This document shows, piece after piece, positions 17,701-25,153 of a stretch of DNA of 64,000 nt. The stretch is from positions 47,123 to 111,122 of the forward strand of contig NZ_SRYR01000010.1 in the NCBI RefSeq assembly GCF_004794105.1, in the 5' to 3' direction. Each line of letters starts with the position of its first letter. The first letter of the stretch is position 1. The position numbers and the translations under genes are program-made. The stretch is from Clostridium sartagoforme (GTDB lineage Bacteria > Bacillota > Clostridia > Clostridiales > Clostridiaceae). The notes beneath the pieces are model-generated. The model saw only the letters and a program-made list of their open reading frames with translations, did no database searches and was not told where the DNA came from.

Positions 17701-17841
17701 AAGGATACTATAGAAGAAAAAATCATAAAATTACAAGAAGAAAAGAAAGAATTAATCAGTAAGGTTATAGATGGAGATGTTCTAAAGGGAGATAAACTAA
17801 ATTCAATTACAGAAGAGGAATTAATGAATCTTTTTAGTTAG
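14782..17841 (+). CDS. SNF2 family ATPase with N-terminal SWIM zinc finger (1019 aa)
   Basis: A DNA-dependent ATPase of the bacterial SNF2/Rad54-like type, acting on protein-DNA complexes. The SWIM finger is C82-x-C84 with C99-x-H101. A central SNF2-associated region follows, then the helicase core: ADDMGLGKT (motif I, about 594-602), DEGQ in motif II (about 690), LTGTPIENNLLELWS (motif III), and QATDRAYRIGQ (motif VI, about 951). DEGQ is the usual bacterial variant of DEAH here. Ribosome binding site GGAGGG, TATAAT box at about 14745. Monocistronic; the stop is immediately followed by a GATA repeat. Its cellular role is unknown. Confidence 0.9.
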   Translation: MNLKNMMNSLLKLASSISKNNGVVLFKKGLVNRVISKKIDDTYHIYGRVIEDSSSRSNLEKKLEYSTHIKFNLQDEVKGVKCTCSQYEENSKEIRNYTCSHIIATMYRFYYEVSNKAKKKEISNGKAEGIKALKKALNLDIKLKQVKINNKNEFYIELRSGIEKTIAVEALGKFLLDSFNNFNKEDSLIIEFLKDKLKKDNFRIIDGRSFKLYENELKEFLLLIDNKKEISLNYDYMNYNSQVHKEDIPLIFTIKKKGGAITVKPQKKTIIPLDSNKSIWIYDKKIYLPSEKQLKYYKGIYEKLKEKDNLVYKDTDENLKKLLFILGEISKNIIIDESIKDEINKVNTPKFYISKEGSNIICSLKIDYINNLEGIKDERNIEKLEMALEKYRFIKRDNKFIFIGKDEDNYILLKEGLEYLNKIGRVILSKDFKDISLIDYKSIVSRIKEYDGRYYFEYKVEGLEYEEIPDALREMKIGSTFYKTKRDRLLDLRDIRVNTFLSTIEELNLFSDAYKEEIYVDKFNLLHLENKINNNRLPFISGEEKINILVDNLKNKDKEYKVPENLNAKLREYQIIGYNWLRSIADLGFGGILADDMGLGKTIQTITLLLSKKGKRSLIITPTSVLYNWESEFKKFAPSLKIGIIHGSLKDRTSLLEDYNNYDVLLTTYGTIRRDVSLYEEKNFDFCIIDEGQNIKNKKSKISEAVKSINANTKIALTGTPIENNLLELWSIFDFIMPMYLFSEEKFKEKFVKGSDEDLIELKELISPFILRRLKEDVLEELPEKIEKEYIIPMATKQRQVYNSAMKEIKIKLKENKDNKILILSYLTKLRQLCLDPSLLIEDFKEESSKIKAVEEIVNESLVSNKKIIIFSQFTSALSKIGNKLKDNNIEYLYLDGSVKAKERLKLAKEFNEGDRNVFLISLKAGGVGLNLTGANIVVHFDPWWNPAVEEQATDRAYRIGQKNVVEVIKLISKDTIEEKIIKLQEEKKELISKVIDGDVLKGDKLNSITEEELMNLFS

Positions 17842-17892
<51 letters not shown>

Positions 17893-17902
17893 AGGCTGGA
17901 AT

Positions 17903-17935
17903 ATAGATAATTAATTCGAGTTAATCTATTTTTAT
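17903..17935 (+). terminator. Weak terminator after the SNF2 gene
   Basis: ATAGATAATTAA and GTTAATCTAT pair around TTCGA and are followed by TTTTTATT. Confidence 0.45.
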
Positions 17936-17984
17936 TAGATGATAATTTTATTGGATTAATTATATAAGAAACTGCGGCAGAATT

Positions 17985-18182
17985 GATAATTAAAAGTGAG
18001 AATTAAAATAAGGAAGTAAAAGTTAAAAATGAAGAACTAAAAATTAATGAAAAAACTCCTAATGGAGTTTTGAAAATATTAAATAAAGTAATTTAGAATA
18101 AATTACTCAAAAAATATTTTTTGAAAACTCATAAATAAGTTTTTTCATTAATTTTTCATTTTTAATTCTTCATTCTACATTT
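17985..18182. repeat. RF4 long AT-rich inverted repeat
   Basis: The left end AAAAATGAAGAACTAAAAATT mirrors the right end TTAATTTTTCATTTTTAATT. Inner pairs include AAAAACTCCTAATGGAGTTTT and a second hairpin around AGTAATTTA-GAATAAATTACT. It lies between two convergent genes and could terminate both. Related copies are at 40108, 42459, 51371, 58966 and 62150. Confidence 0.65.
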
Positions 18183-18205
18183 AAAAAGGTGTTTTTGAAT
18201 AAATG

Positions 18206-18796
18206 TTATTTTTCAGTTCCATTAATTAATCTCTTTATATTAGCTCTATGTCTCCAGAAACAAAGAACAGCTGTTATAAAGGTTGATATAACTAAGTATT
18301 TATCATATCCTAAAAGCCAAGTAGAAAGGCATAAAACTACAGCTGCAGTTAATGATCTAATAGAAACTATTTTTGTGAAAAGTTTTAGACCAAAGAAGAC
18401 TATAGCTGTAACGATAAAAGCTTTAGGTACTATAAACATAAATGCAGCTGCAGAAGTTGCAACTCCCTTACCACCTTTGAACTTTAGGAATATAGTATAG
18501 TTATGACCTAATATAGCTGCTAATGCAACTAATCCTAAACTTAAGCTTCTATTAGTTGTTAATATATTATTAGCTAATAGAATTTGTGTTAAAACTACTG
18601 GTAATATAGCTTTTAACATATCTAATATAGCTGTTATTTTTCCAACCTTTTTACCTGCTACTCTACCAACATTTGTAGCGCCTATATTCCCACTTCCATA
18701 ATCTCTTACATCTTTATTTAACTTTTTCTTAACTATAATGTATCCACTAGGTATAGATCCCATAATATAACTTAAAATAATTAATAATGCTAACAT
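18206..18796 (-). CDS. plsY: Acyl-phosphate:glycerol-3-phosphate acyltransferase
   Basis: An integral membrane enzyme that makes lysophosphatidic acid from glycerol-3-phosphate and acyl-phosphate, the first step of phospholipid synthesis. All three PlsY motifs are visible: SIPSGYIIVK (about 14-23) with GSGNIGATNVGR (36-47), the glycine-rich LKFKGGKGVAT loop (about 104-114), and the late RHRANIKRL. About five membrane segments and 196 residues match the family. The ATG has AGGAG upstream. It is alone on the minus strand. The PlsC-like partner function may be the gene at 41757. Confidence 0.93.
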   Translation of the reverse strand: MLALLIILSYIMGSIPSGYIIVKKKLNKDVRDYGSGNIGATNVGRVAGKKVGKITAILDMLKAILPVVLTQILLANNILTTNRSLSLGLVALAAILGHNYTIFLKFKGGKGVATSAAAFMFIVPKAFIVTAIVFFGLKLFTKIVSIRSLTAAVVLCLSTWLLGYDKYLVISTFITAVLCFWRHRANIKRLINGTEK

Positions 18797-18865
18797 AATA
18801 AACTCCTATTCAAATTCTAAATCTTTATAAAAATAAAATAATATTGTAGGGCTATCAAATATGTG

Positions 18866-18976
18866 TGTTTTAATAAATAATCTACATTTTAAGTATTTAT
18901 ATTACTTTAATTAATATAATTTAAATGTAAATTTTATTAATTAAAAGCTACCAATATTTTGATTTTTATATAAGTT
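18866..18976 (-). repeat. RF5 element (minus orientation)
   Basis: Begins TTAATAAATAATCTACATTTTA and ends ATTTTTATATAAGT, matching 63884-64000 closely and the reverse complement of 41617-41727. It lies in the 385-bp gap between divergent plsY and the DUF488 gene, where no other gene is seen. Confidence 0.6.
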
Positions 18977-19181
18977 AATTTTATAATTAAATAACTTAAT
19001 AAAAGATAAAAATAGTATTACAACTTATATATGTCCATCAGAATAATATTATTTTAGATTTAGAAAATATACAAGAGAAATTTAATATTATTAATTGAAA
19101 ATATACATAACTTTATAAAAATAACAAGAATTTATAACAAAAAATTAATTAATATGATATTAAAGGTAAGAAAGGTAGAAT

Positions 19182-19808
19182 ATGTTTGATATATATACAA
19201 TAGGTCACTCAAATTATTCCATGGAAAAATTAATAGAGATGCTAAGGCATTATAATATTAATACTGTAGTTGATATTAGGGGAACTCCTTACTCTAAATA
19301 TAATGTTCATTTTGATAAGGAAAGAATTCAGCATACATTAACAAAGGAAGGTTTTATATATATTTATATGGCAAAAGAGCTTGCAGCAAAGAGAATAAAT
19401 AAAGTTTCTTATAATGCTGAAGGTTATTCTGATTTTGAAAAAGTAGTAGAAGAAGAGGATTTTAAAAGAGGAATAGAAAGATTAAAGGATGGATGTAGAA
19501 AAGGCTATAAAATTGCATTACTTGGAGCTATGCAAGATCCAATAAGATGCCATAGAAGTATTTTAGTAGGTAGACCACTTAAAGAAGCTGGATTTAATGT
19601 TATGCATATATTAGATGACTTAAGTATTAAAAATCAAGATTACATAGATGAAAGATTGCTTGATAAATACTTTCCAGATAGAAATCAATTAACTATAGAT
19701 GCCTTGCTAGGTAATGAAATGACTAAGGAAGAAATGATAAATGAAGGTTATAGAATAGCTAATAAGGAAATTGGTTATAGGATTGAAAATTTACCTATTA
19801 AAAAATAG
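19182..19808 (+). CDS. DUF488 family protein (208 aa)
   Basis: The amino terminus DIYTIGHSNYSMEKLIEMLRHYNINTVVDIR is diagnostic of DUF488 (TIGHS...L..VDVR). It is followed by PYSKYNVHFDKERI and ALLGAMQDPIRCHRSILVG, where the conserved Cys-His pair sits at about residues 126-127. These are soluble proteins of unknown activity. A 2H phosphoesterase-like gene follows 20 nt later, and co-transcription suggests a shared role, possibly in RNA metabolism; that is inference. Confidence 0.85.
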   Translation: MFDIYTIGHSNYSMEKLIEMLRHYNINTVVDIRGTPYSKYNVHFDKERIQHTLTKEGFIYIYMAKELAAKRINKVSYNAEGYSDFEKVVEEEDFKRGIERLKDGCRKGYKIALLGAMQDPIRCHRSILVGRPLKEAGFNVMHILDDLSIKNQDYIDERLLDKYFPDRNQLTIDALLGNEMTKEEMINEGYRIANKEIGYRIENLPIKK

Positions 19809-19828
19809 TAGTTAAAGGAGGAAAGAAA

Positions 19829-20362
19829 GTGAGATATGTAATAGTGTGTGTAGTAAAAGGTGAAGGTGGAAGGTTTAATAATGAAATGAGAAAAGATATA
19901 TTCAAAAAGTTTAATGCTAAATCTTCTAAACTTCCAGCTCATTTTACTATTAAGGCACCTTTTGAATATGAAGGAAACATAAGAGAATTAGAAGAAGCTT
20001 TGTATAACTTTAGTAAGGAAGAAGAAAAAGCTTCTTTCACTATGAGTAAATATAATCATTTTGATGATAGAGTAATTTATATGGATGTTAATATGTCTAA
20101 GGAAGGAAAAGAACTTCATAATAGACTTATAGATTTACTAAGTAGCTTTGATTATATTAATTTTAATAAGAAGGATGGAAAAGATAAAATCTTTCATGTA
20201 ACATTAACATCGAAAAAGGTTCCTCCAATATTTGATAAGCTTTGGAATTACGTTAATCAATATTCTTTTAATTTCAATTGCAATTTTGATAATATTAGCA
20301 TTTTTAAATGGGAAGATAGTACATGGAAACTTTATAGAGAATTTAAATTGGGACTGAAATAA
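19829..20362 (+). CDS. 2'-5' RNA ligase / 2H phosphoesterase superfamily protein (177 aa)
   Basis: The start is GTG behind AAAGGAGG. Two catalytic H-x-T motifs define the superfamily: HFTIK at about 38-42 and HVTLT near 127-131. They are symmetrically placed in a bilobal fold. Such proteins (LigT, CPDase types) hydrolyse or form 2',3'-cyclic or 2'-5' linkages in RNA or nucleotides; the substrate here is not predictable. It is the second gene behind DUF488 and is closed by a strong terminator. Confidence 0.8.
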   Translation: MRYVIVCVVKGEGGRFNNEMRKDIFKKFNAKSSKLPAHFTIKAPFEYEGNIRELEEALYNFSKEEEKASFTMSKYNHFDDRVIYMDVNMSKEGKELHNRLIDLLSSFDYINFNKKDGKDKIFHVTLTSKKVPPIFDKLWNYVNQYSFNFNCNFDNISIFKWEDSTWKLYREFKLGLK

Positions 20363-20381
20363 CTTGAATAATCAAATTGTT

Positions 20382-20422
20382 AAAAATTAGTATCGAATTT
20401 TAATAGATACTAATTTTTTTGT
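20382..20422 (+). terminator. Terminator after the 2H phosphoesterase gene
   Basis: AAAAATTAGTATC pairs with GATACTAATTTTTTT across an 11-nt AT loop. Confidence 0.8.
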
Positions 20423-20625
20423 TATGCAAATAGTTCATAATTATTAAAATGATATTAATAATAGTACATAAATATTGTATGATTAAAATAATGAGGATAA
20501 AGATAATATTTTATTAAATAATCATTGATTTTATTAATATTTTGATATATTATATATTTAATAATTTAATATACATTATAAAGCAGCAAATGAAAAATAA
20601 TGTAATTTACAAGGGGGTAAATACT

Positions 20626-22131
20626 ATGGAAGAAAGTAGAGAACAATGGGGATCTAAAATTGGATTTATTATTGCAGCTATAGGATCAGCAGTTGGTCTA
20701 GGTAATATTTGGAGGTTTCCCTACATAGCATACACAAATGGTGGAGGAGCATTTTTAATACCGTATTTCTTCGCTATTTTTACAGCAGGTATTCCATTAT
20801 TAATTTTAGAATATGGGTTAGGACATAAGTTTAAAGGGTCAACACCTGTAGCTATAGCAAAAGTAAAGAAAAAATGGGAATGGTTAGGCTGGTGGCCAAC
20901 TATTAATGCTTTTATTATTTTAACTTATTATTCAATGATTTTAAGTTGGGCTGCAAATTACTTGTGGTTCAGTTTTAATAAGAGTTGGGGAAGTGATACT
21001 AATCAGTTTTTCCATACAGATTTTATAAAATTATCATCATCACCTTTTGAATTTGGTGGTTTTGTATTTCCTATATTAATAGGGATATTAGTAGTTTGGG
21101 CAATAAACTGGTTTATTTGCTATAAAGGAGTTAAAAAGGGAATTGAAAAAGCTAATAAATTTTTATTACCAACTTTAGTGATAATTATGATAATTATAGC
21201 TATTAGAGCAATAAACTTAGAAGGTGCATCTATTGGTTTAAATACATTGTTTACACCAGATTGGTCTAAAGTATTTGACCCTAAGGTTTGGGTAGCAGCT
21301 TATGGACAAGTATTTTTTTCATTAAGTTTAGCTATGGGAATTATGATAACTTATTCTAGTTATTTGCCGAAGAAAACTGATATAAATAATAGTGCATTTA
21401 TGACTGCCTTTGCAAACTGCGGTTTTGAATTCTTATCGGCTATAGCAGTATTTTCAATATTAGGATTTATGGCAAATATAAAGGGAGTTCCAATGAGCGA
21501 AGTGGTTTCAAGTGGGGTTGGATTGGCCTTTGTAGTTTTCCCAGCAGTATTTAGTGAAATGGGAGCTGTAGGAACATTCTTAGGAGTGTTGTTCTTTATT
21601 TGTTTATTATTTGCAGGGGTAACTTCTTCAGTATCATTAATAGAAGCAGTTTCAGCTCCATTTATAGACAAGTTTGGATGGGCTAGAAATAAGGTAGTAG
21701 CAGTTATTTGTATAATAGGAATAGCAATTGGTAGCTTGTACTCAACTGGTGCAGGATTATACTTATTAGATATTATAGATAACTTTATAAATAACTATGG
21801 AATAGTAGTTGTTGGATTATTAGAAGTTGTATTAATTGGATGGATATCTAATGCAGATGTAGTAAGAAAGCATACAAATGAGATTTCTTACTTTAAAATC
21901 GGTAAGTGGTGGAATATTTGTGTTAAATTCGTAACTCCAGCTATACTATTGTTTATGTTAGTACAAAGCGTATTAACTGAAATAAAGACACCATATGGAG
22001 GGTATCAACTCTCAGCACTATTTGCTTATGGATGGAGCATAATTGGATTTGGAATAATACTAGCATTAATAATCAGTAAAAAGAAGTGGAAAAAAGATAG
22101 TTTATTAGATAATAATTCATTAGAGTTATAA
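20626..22131 (+). CDS. Sodium-dependent NSS family amino-acid symporter (501 aa)
   Basis: The ATG at 20626 follows AAGGGGG at the right spacing; upstream in-frame ATGs lack such a site. The first helix begins EQWGSKIGFIIAAIGSAVGLGNIWRFPY, where the unwound TM1 region binds Na+ and substrate as in LeuT/MetP. Eleven to twelve helices follow. Bacterial NSS proteins import amino acids such as Met, Ala or Tyr using the Na+ gradient. The MetS-type small subunit at 22338 points to the MetP-like group. An RF2 element starts at the very stop codon and separates the two subunits. Confidence 0.92.
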   Translation: MEESREQWGSKIGFIIAAIGSAVGLGNIWRFPYIAYTNGGGAFLIPYFFAIFTAGIPLLILEYGLGHKFKGSTPVAIAKVKKKWEWLGWWPTINAFIILTYYSMILSWAANYLWFSFNKSWGSDTNQFFHTDFIKLSSSPFEFGGFVFPILIGILVVWAINWFICYKGVKKGIEKANKFLLPTLVIIMIIIAIRAINLEGASIGLNTLFTPDWSKVFDPKVWVAAYGQVFFSLSLAMGIMITYSSYLPKKTDINNSAFMTAFANCGFEFLSAIAVFSILGFMANIKGVPMSEVVSSGVGLAFVVFPAVFSEMGAVGTFLGVLFFICLLFAGVTSSVSLIEAVSAPFIDKFGWARNKVVAVICIIGIAIGSLYSTGAGLYLLDIIDNFINNYGIVVVGLLEVVLIGWISNADVVRKHTNEISYFKIGKWWNICVKFVTPAILLFMLVQSVLTEIKTPYGGYQLSALFAYGWSIIGFGIILALIISKKKWKKDSLLDNNSLEL

Positions 22132-22275
22132 AGTGATTCTTATCTTCAGGTGGAGTTTTCTTAACAGGAATACCCTACTTCATCTGAAGGTTAGAAGAAC
22201 TAATCCAGGCGCGTAGCACTGCTTAGCTCCCACTTATAGAAGTGGGAGTGTTAGCAATGGTAGCGATCAGATAAA
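22131..22275 (+). repeat. RF2 element, full form, between symporter and metS
   Basis: Starts AAGTGATTCTTATCTTCAGG at the symporter stop codon. It contains a CTTCAG/CTGAAG outer stem, then GAAGAACTAATCCAGGCGCGTAG. It ends with a strong hairpin TCCCACTT-ATAG-AAGTGGGA inside GCTTAG/GTTAGC and the tail AATGGTAGCGATC. The 47400 copy keeps these parts but has a longer middle loop. An IS200/IS605-derived miniature element or an RNA gene are both possible. Confidence 0.7.
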
Positions 22276-22337
22276 TTGGTTAAAATTAAAAGAAAACTTT
22301 ATATAGAAGATATCTTAAATAAAAAGGGGGATTATAT

Positions 22338-22448
22338 ATGACAAATGTGGCAATGGCATTTTTCTTACTAGGGGCAGTAGTTCTATGGGGAGGACTAGCG
22401 TTAACCCTTGGAATAACAGTATACAACGAGAAAAAAGAATCTATTTAG
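22338..22448 (+). CDS. metS: MetS family NSS transporter small subunit (36 aa)
   Basis: AAGGGGG lies 7-8 nt before the ATG. The product is one membrane helix (about residues 5-27: AFFLLGAVVLWGGLALTLGI) with a short charged tail YNEKKESI, exactly the MetS pattern. In the Corynebacterium MetPS system both subunits are needed for methionine/alanine import. It is normally placed directly after the symporter; here an RF2 repeat of about 145 bp intervenes. C-ending codons suggest strong expression. An RF1 hairpin terminates it. Confidence 0.85.
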   Translation: MTNVAMAFFLLGAVVLWGGLALTLGITVYNEKKESI

Positions 22449-22451
22449 AAT

Positions 22452-22585
22452 AAAAAATTAGAGCTATGTTATCCTTGTGCTCCGTCGCAAGCTCCAAGTC
22501 GCCTGCAGATAACATAGCTCTAATTTTTTGTTTCCATTTCATGCCTACTGAAGGAAGAAACTCAAGCGGAGCATTGAGTTTCAAT
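22452..22585 (-). repeat. RF1 element (minus orientation) acting as terminator behind metS
   Basis: Arms of 22 bp (22452-22473 and 22508-22529) are perfectly complementary and end in T6. They enclose the RF1 core, which reads GGCGACTTGGAGCTTGCGAC on the minus strand. The companion hairpin GAAACTCAA...TTGAGTTTC lies at 22557-22582. Compared with RF1 copies at 32317 and 36317, both stems differ in sequence but keep pairing. Confidence 0.75.
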
Positions 22586-22594
22586 AATTTTATA

Positions 22595-22668
22595 TAGTAT
22601 TGTGTTATCTTCGTGCTCCGTCGCGAGCTCCAAGTCGCCTGCAGATAACTTATTGCTAGTTTTTTGTT
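22595..22668 (-). repeat. RF1 second hairpin only, terminator of the proline-rich gene
   Basis: The core GGCGACTTGGAGCTCGCGAC lies between GTTATC (22604-22609) and GATAAC (22644-22649), with imperfect outer arms. It begins two bases before the stop of the minus-strand gene at 22670 and is followed on the same strand by the complete RF1 copy, so two cores stand in tandem. Confidence 0.65.
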
Positions 22669-22669
22669 T

Positions 22670-23704
22670 TTATACCCAAGGAGATTTAACTTTTTCTTCG
22701 GATATTTTAAATTCTATTTGTCTTGTTATTTCTCTTGGTAATTTGAAGTTTTTAAGCTTTTTATGGAATTCTTCTGAAAAGGATTTAATGGTTTTTCCTA
22801 TATTTTTAGTTGAATTGCTAAATACATCTAATGGTGTAAATGCTCTTGAGTCTTCTCTAAATTCATCTAGTATATCTAGTACATTTTCAGCAGCTTCGTT
22901 TGCACATTTATTAAAATCACCAACTAGACTTTCACTAAATTTTTCAGGATATTTAATTTCTAAAACTATTCTATAACTAGTATTTCTATGGAGTTTTGTA
23001 GGAATTTTTATTGTTAGTTCATTATCATCTACTTCACCAATATAGCTAGTTATATATTCATTTTTTTCCTCGGAAATATCAATGTTTTTTAAAACTCTTA
23101 CATAAGTATTTTTAACATTATTTGTACTATATTCTTTTCTACTGAAGAGTAATCTATTGTTATGTGAAGAATTAGTATCAATTGAGTCATTCTCTGAAGA
23201 ATTTTCTCTTAATTCATCAGTATCTAAAATAGTATCTGAGTTTCTAAAACATACAAAGGAATCGATTTGTCTTAAGTCTAATCCAAAGAATACCCAAGTA
23301 TTTCTGAACCAACGTAAGCCTGAAACGCTTCGTCTATCTACATTTAATAGGTAAGCCCAATAGCTTCGTCCTCTTCTCTCCCAAATATAAGTGAATCTAA
23401 ATAGACAGAAGCTTATAGATCCAGGGCTTACTGCCTTAGTTTGAGGACCACCTTGATTTAAGCTTTGTACACCAGGACTATTTTTTTGTGGAGTAAAGTT
23501 TGGTGGAGGTCCTATATTTAAATTGCTTCCACCAGGAACATTAGGAAATTGCCCAGGGGCATTAGGTGATTGTCCTGGAGGAGTAGGAAATTGCCCAGGA
23601 AATACTGGAGGCTGTCCTGGAAAGTTAGGAATACGACTTTCACTAGGGGCTTTAAAATCATTGATATCTGGATTGTTTATTGAATCATCATCATTGTAAT
23701 TCAT
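22670..23704 (-). CDS. Proline-rich orphan protein with a Trp/Arg-rich central module (344 aa)
   Basis: The ATG has GGAG 7 nt upstream. Residues 24-75 are a collagen-like, low-complexity stretch of Pro/Gly/Gln units (FPGQPPVFPGQFPTPPGQ). Residues 96-160 form a dense aromatic-basic module (LFRFTYIWERRGRSYWAYL, VDRRSVSGLRW, NTWVFFGLDLRQIDSFVC). I associate this with uncharacterised Clostridium and Paenibacillus proteins of unknown role. The C-terminal half is soluble and mixed alpha/beta. There is no signal peptide or membrane segment. A spore-surface or structural role is a guess from composition only. Transcribed alone. Confidence 0.6.
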   Translation of the reverse strand: MNYNDDDSINNPDINDFKAPSESRIPNFPGQPPVFPGQFPTPPGQSPNAPGQFPNVPGGSNLNIGPPPNFTPQKNSPGVQSLNQGGPQTKAVSPGSISFCLFRFTYIWERRGRSYWAYLLNVDRRSVSGLRWFRNTWVFFGLDLRQIDSFVCFRNSDTILDTDELRENSSENDSIDTNSSHNNRLLFSRKEYSTNNVKNTYVRVLKNIDISEEKNEYITSYIGEVDDNELTIKIPTKLHRNTSYRIVLEIKYPEKFSESLVGDFNKCANEAAENVLDILDEFREDSRAFTPLDVFSNSTKNIGKTIKSFSEEFHKKLKNFKLPREITRQIEFKISEEKVKSPWV

Positions 23705-23790
23705 TTAAAATCTCCTATACAGTATTTTATAATTATTATAAGTTTAAAAAATCATATTGTTACAGTTATTAAACCTATTAGAAAAATATA

Positions 23791-23849
23791 AAGTGTTTAG
23801 CTACACATTATAGAAGATGGAAGTGTTAGAAATAGGAACTATGAGATAA
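23791..23849 (+). repeat. RF2 element, degenerate miniature form
   Basis: AAGTGTTTAGCTACACATTATAGAAG and GGAAGTGTTAGAAATAGGAAC align with the miniature copy at 12754, but the hairpin is largely eroded. It lies just upstream of the GntR operon promoter. Confidence 0.5.
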
Positions 23850-23865
23850 AAAACTTAAAAAACTA

Positions 23866-23910
23866 TTGACTAATAATGAATACGCTGTATATAGTATATA
23901 TATACGGTAT
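23866..23910 (+). promoter_or_regulatory. Promoter and probable operator of the GntR-ABC operon
   Basis: TTGACT at 23866-23871 is spaced 16-18 nt from TATATA/TATAGT at 23888-23895. A dyad of TGTATATA and TATATACG overlaps the -10 region. A repressor site placed like this would let the GntR protein shut off its own operon, as described for YtrA-type regulators. Confidence 0.6.
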
Positions 23911-23943
23911 TAACAGAAATAACAGTAGTATCGAGGTGGAAAT

Positions 23944-24318
23944 ATGAAAATATTAATAAGTAATTCCTCAAAGCTTCCTATTTATGAGCAGATAGTGAAT
24001 TCAATAAAAGAAGGAATTATAAATGGAAGTTTAGAGCCGAATGAAAAACTCCCTTCTATTAGATCATTAGCTAAAGATTTAAATATTAGTGTGATTACTA
24101 CAAAAAGAGCTTATGATGAATTAGAATCTCAAGGCTTTATAGAAACAGTAGGAGGCAAGGGATGCTATGTTTCTTATTATAATAAGGAGCTAGTATATGA
24201 AGAAAAACTAAAGGAAATTGAAGAAAAGCTAGAGGAAGTTCTAAGTATAGCTAGATCTATTAAACTAAAGAAAAGTGATATTAAAAATATGATAGATTTG
24301 CTTTATGAAGGAGATTAG
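23944..24318 (+). CDS. GntR family transcriptional regulator, YtrA type (124 aa)
   Basis: Residues 11-75 are a GntR winged helix: PIYEQIVNSIKEGIINGSLEPNEKLPSIRSLAKDLNIS, recognition helix VITTKRAYDELESQG, and wing GGKGCYVS. The C-terminal part is only a short helical dimerisation tail, as in the YtrA subfamily that controls cell-envelope-stress ABC transporters. The ATPase gene starts 1 nt after the stop. Autoregulation through the dyad at the promoter is likely. Confidence 0.9.
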   Translation: MKILISNSSKLPIYEQIVNSIKEGIINGSLEPNEKLPSIRSLAKDLNISVITTKRAYDELESQGFIETVGGKGCYVSYYNKELVYEEKLKEIEEKLEEVLSIARSIKLKKSDIKNMIDLLYEGD

Positions 24319-24319
24319 T

Positions 24320-25153
24320 ATGATTAGGATTGAGAATTTAAGTAAAACTAGAGGAAAGTTCAGCCTTGAAGATATTTCTTTTGAATTAAAAGAAGGATTT
24401 ATTATGGGGCTAATTGGTCCAAATGGATCAGGGAAGACAACATTAATAAAGCTACTATTAGGTCTATTAAGAGCAGATAAGGGAGATATAAAATTTTTTA
24501 ATAAAAATATTTTTAAAGATGAAGTCTATATAAAAGATAGAATTGGTTTTGTCTTTGATAATTTTAATTTTTATCAGCATTTAAATATTAAGGATTATAA
24601 GAAAATACTTCAAGGATCTTATTCTAAGTTTGATGAAAGTAAATTTAATAGCTATATTGATAGTTTTGGAATTAGTAAGAAAAGTTATATAGGTAATTTA
24701 TCCAAAGGAGAAGGCATTAAGGTTATGTTAGCTGGTGCATTATCACATGAAGCAAAATTAATAATCTTAGATGAGCCTACAGCAGGACTTGACCCAATAG
24801 TAAGAAAAGATATACTTAAACTGCTTCAAGAAGTTATAGAAGATGGAGATAAAAGCATAATTATTTCTACTCATATTACATCAGACTTAGATGGAATTGC
24901 AGATTATATTACTTTTATTAATAAAGGCAAGCTAGTATTTACAGAAGATATGGAGTCTATAAAAGAAAAATATAGAATATTTAGAGGATCAAAAGAAGAA
25001 CTTGATAATAGTAATTTAGATTTTATATCTTATAAGAAAAATAAATATTACGAAGAAGGTTTATTTATTAATGAAAATAGCTTTGATTCTGAAAATGTAA
25101 GTATTCCAAGTCTTGAAGATATAATGTACCACTATATAAGGGGGGAGAAATAA
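24320..25153 (+). CDS. ABC transporter ATP-binding protein (277 aa)
   Basis: The ATG at 24320 follows GAAGGAGA, which lies inside the GntR gene. Walker A GPNGSGKTT (about 37-45), signature LSKGEG (about 135) and Walker B LIILDEPTAGLD are present. The signature has the SKGEGIKV variant common in YtrB/BcrA-like ATPases. It drives the ABC-2 permease encoded next, whose start overlaps this stop by one base. Exported substrate or resistance role not determinable. Confidence 0.9.
   Translation: MIRIENLSKTRGKFSLEDISFELKEGFIMGLIGPNGSGKTTLIKLLLGLLRADKGDIKFFNKNIFKDEVYIKDRIGFVFDNFNFYQHLNIKDYKKILQGSYSKFDESKFNSYIDSFGISKKSYIGNLSKGEGIKVMLAGALSHEAKLIILDEPTAGLDPIVRKDILKLLQEVIEDGDKSIIISTHITSDLDGIADYITFINKGKLVFTEDMESIKEKYRIFRGSKEELDNSNLDFISYKKNKYYEEGLFINENSFDSENVSIPSLEDIMYHYIRGEK

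Noticed and set aside
18189..18500. Plus-strand ORF over plsY
   Set aside because: Shadow of plsY, whose three family motifs are intact on the other strand.
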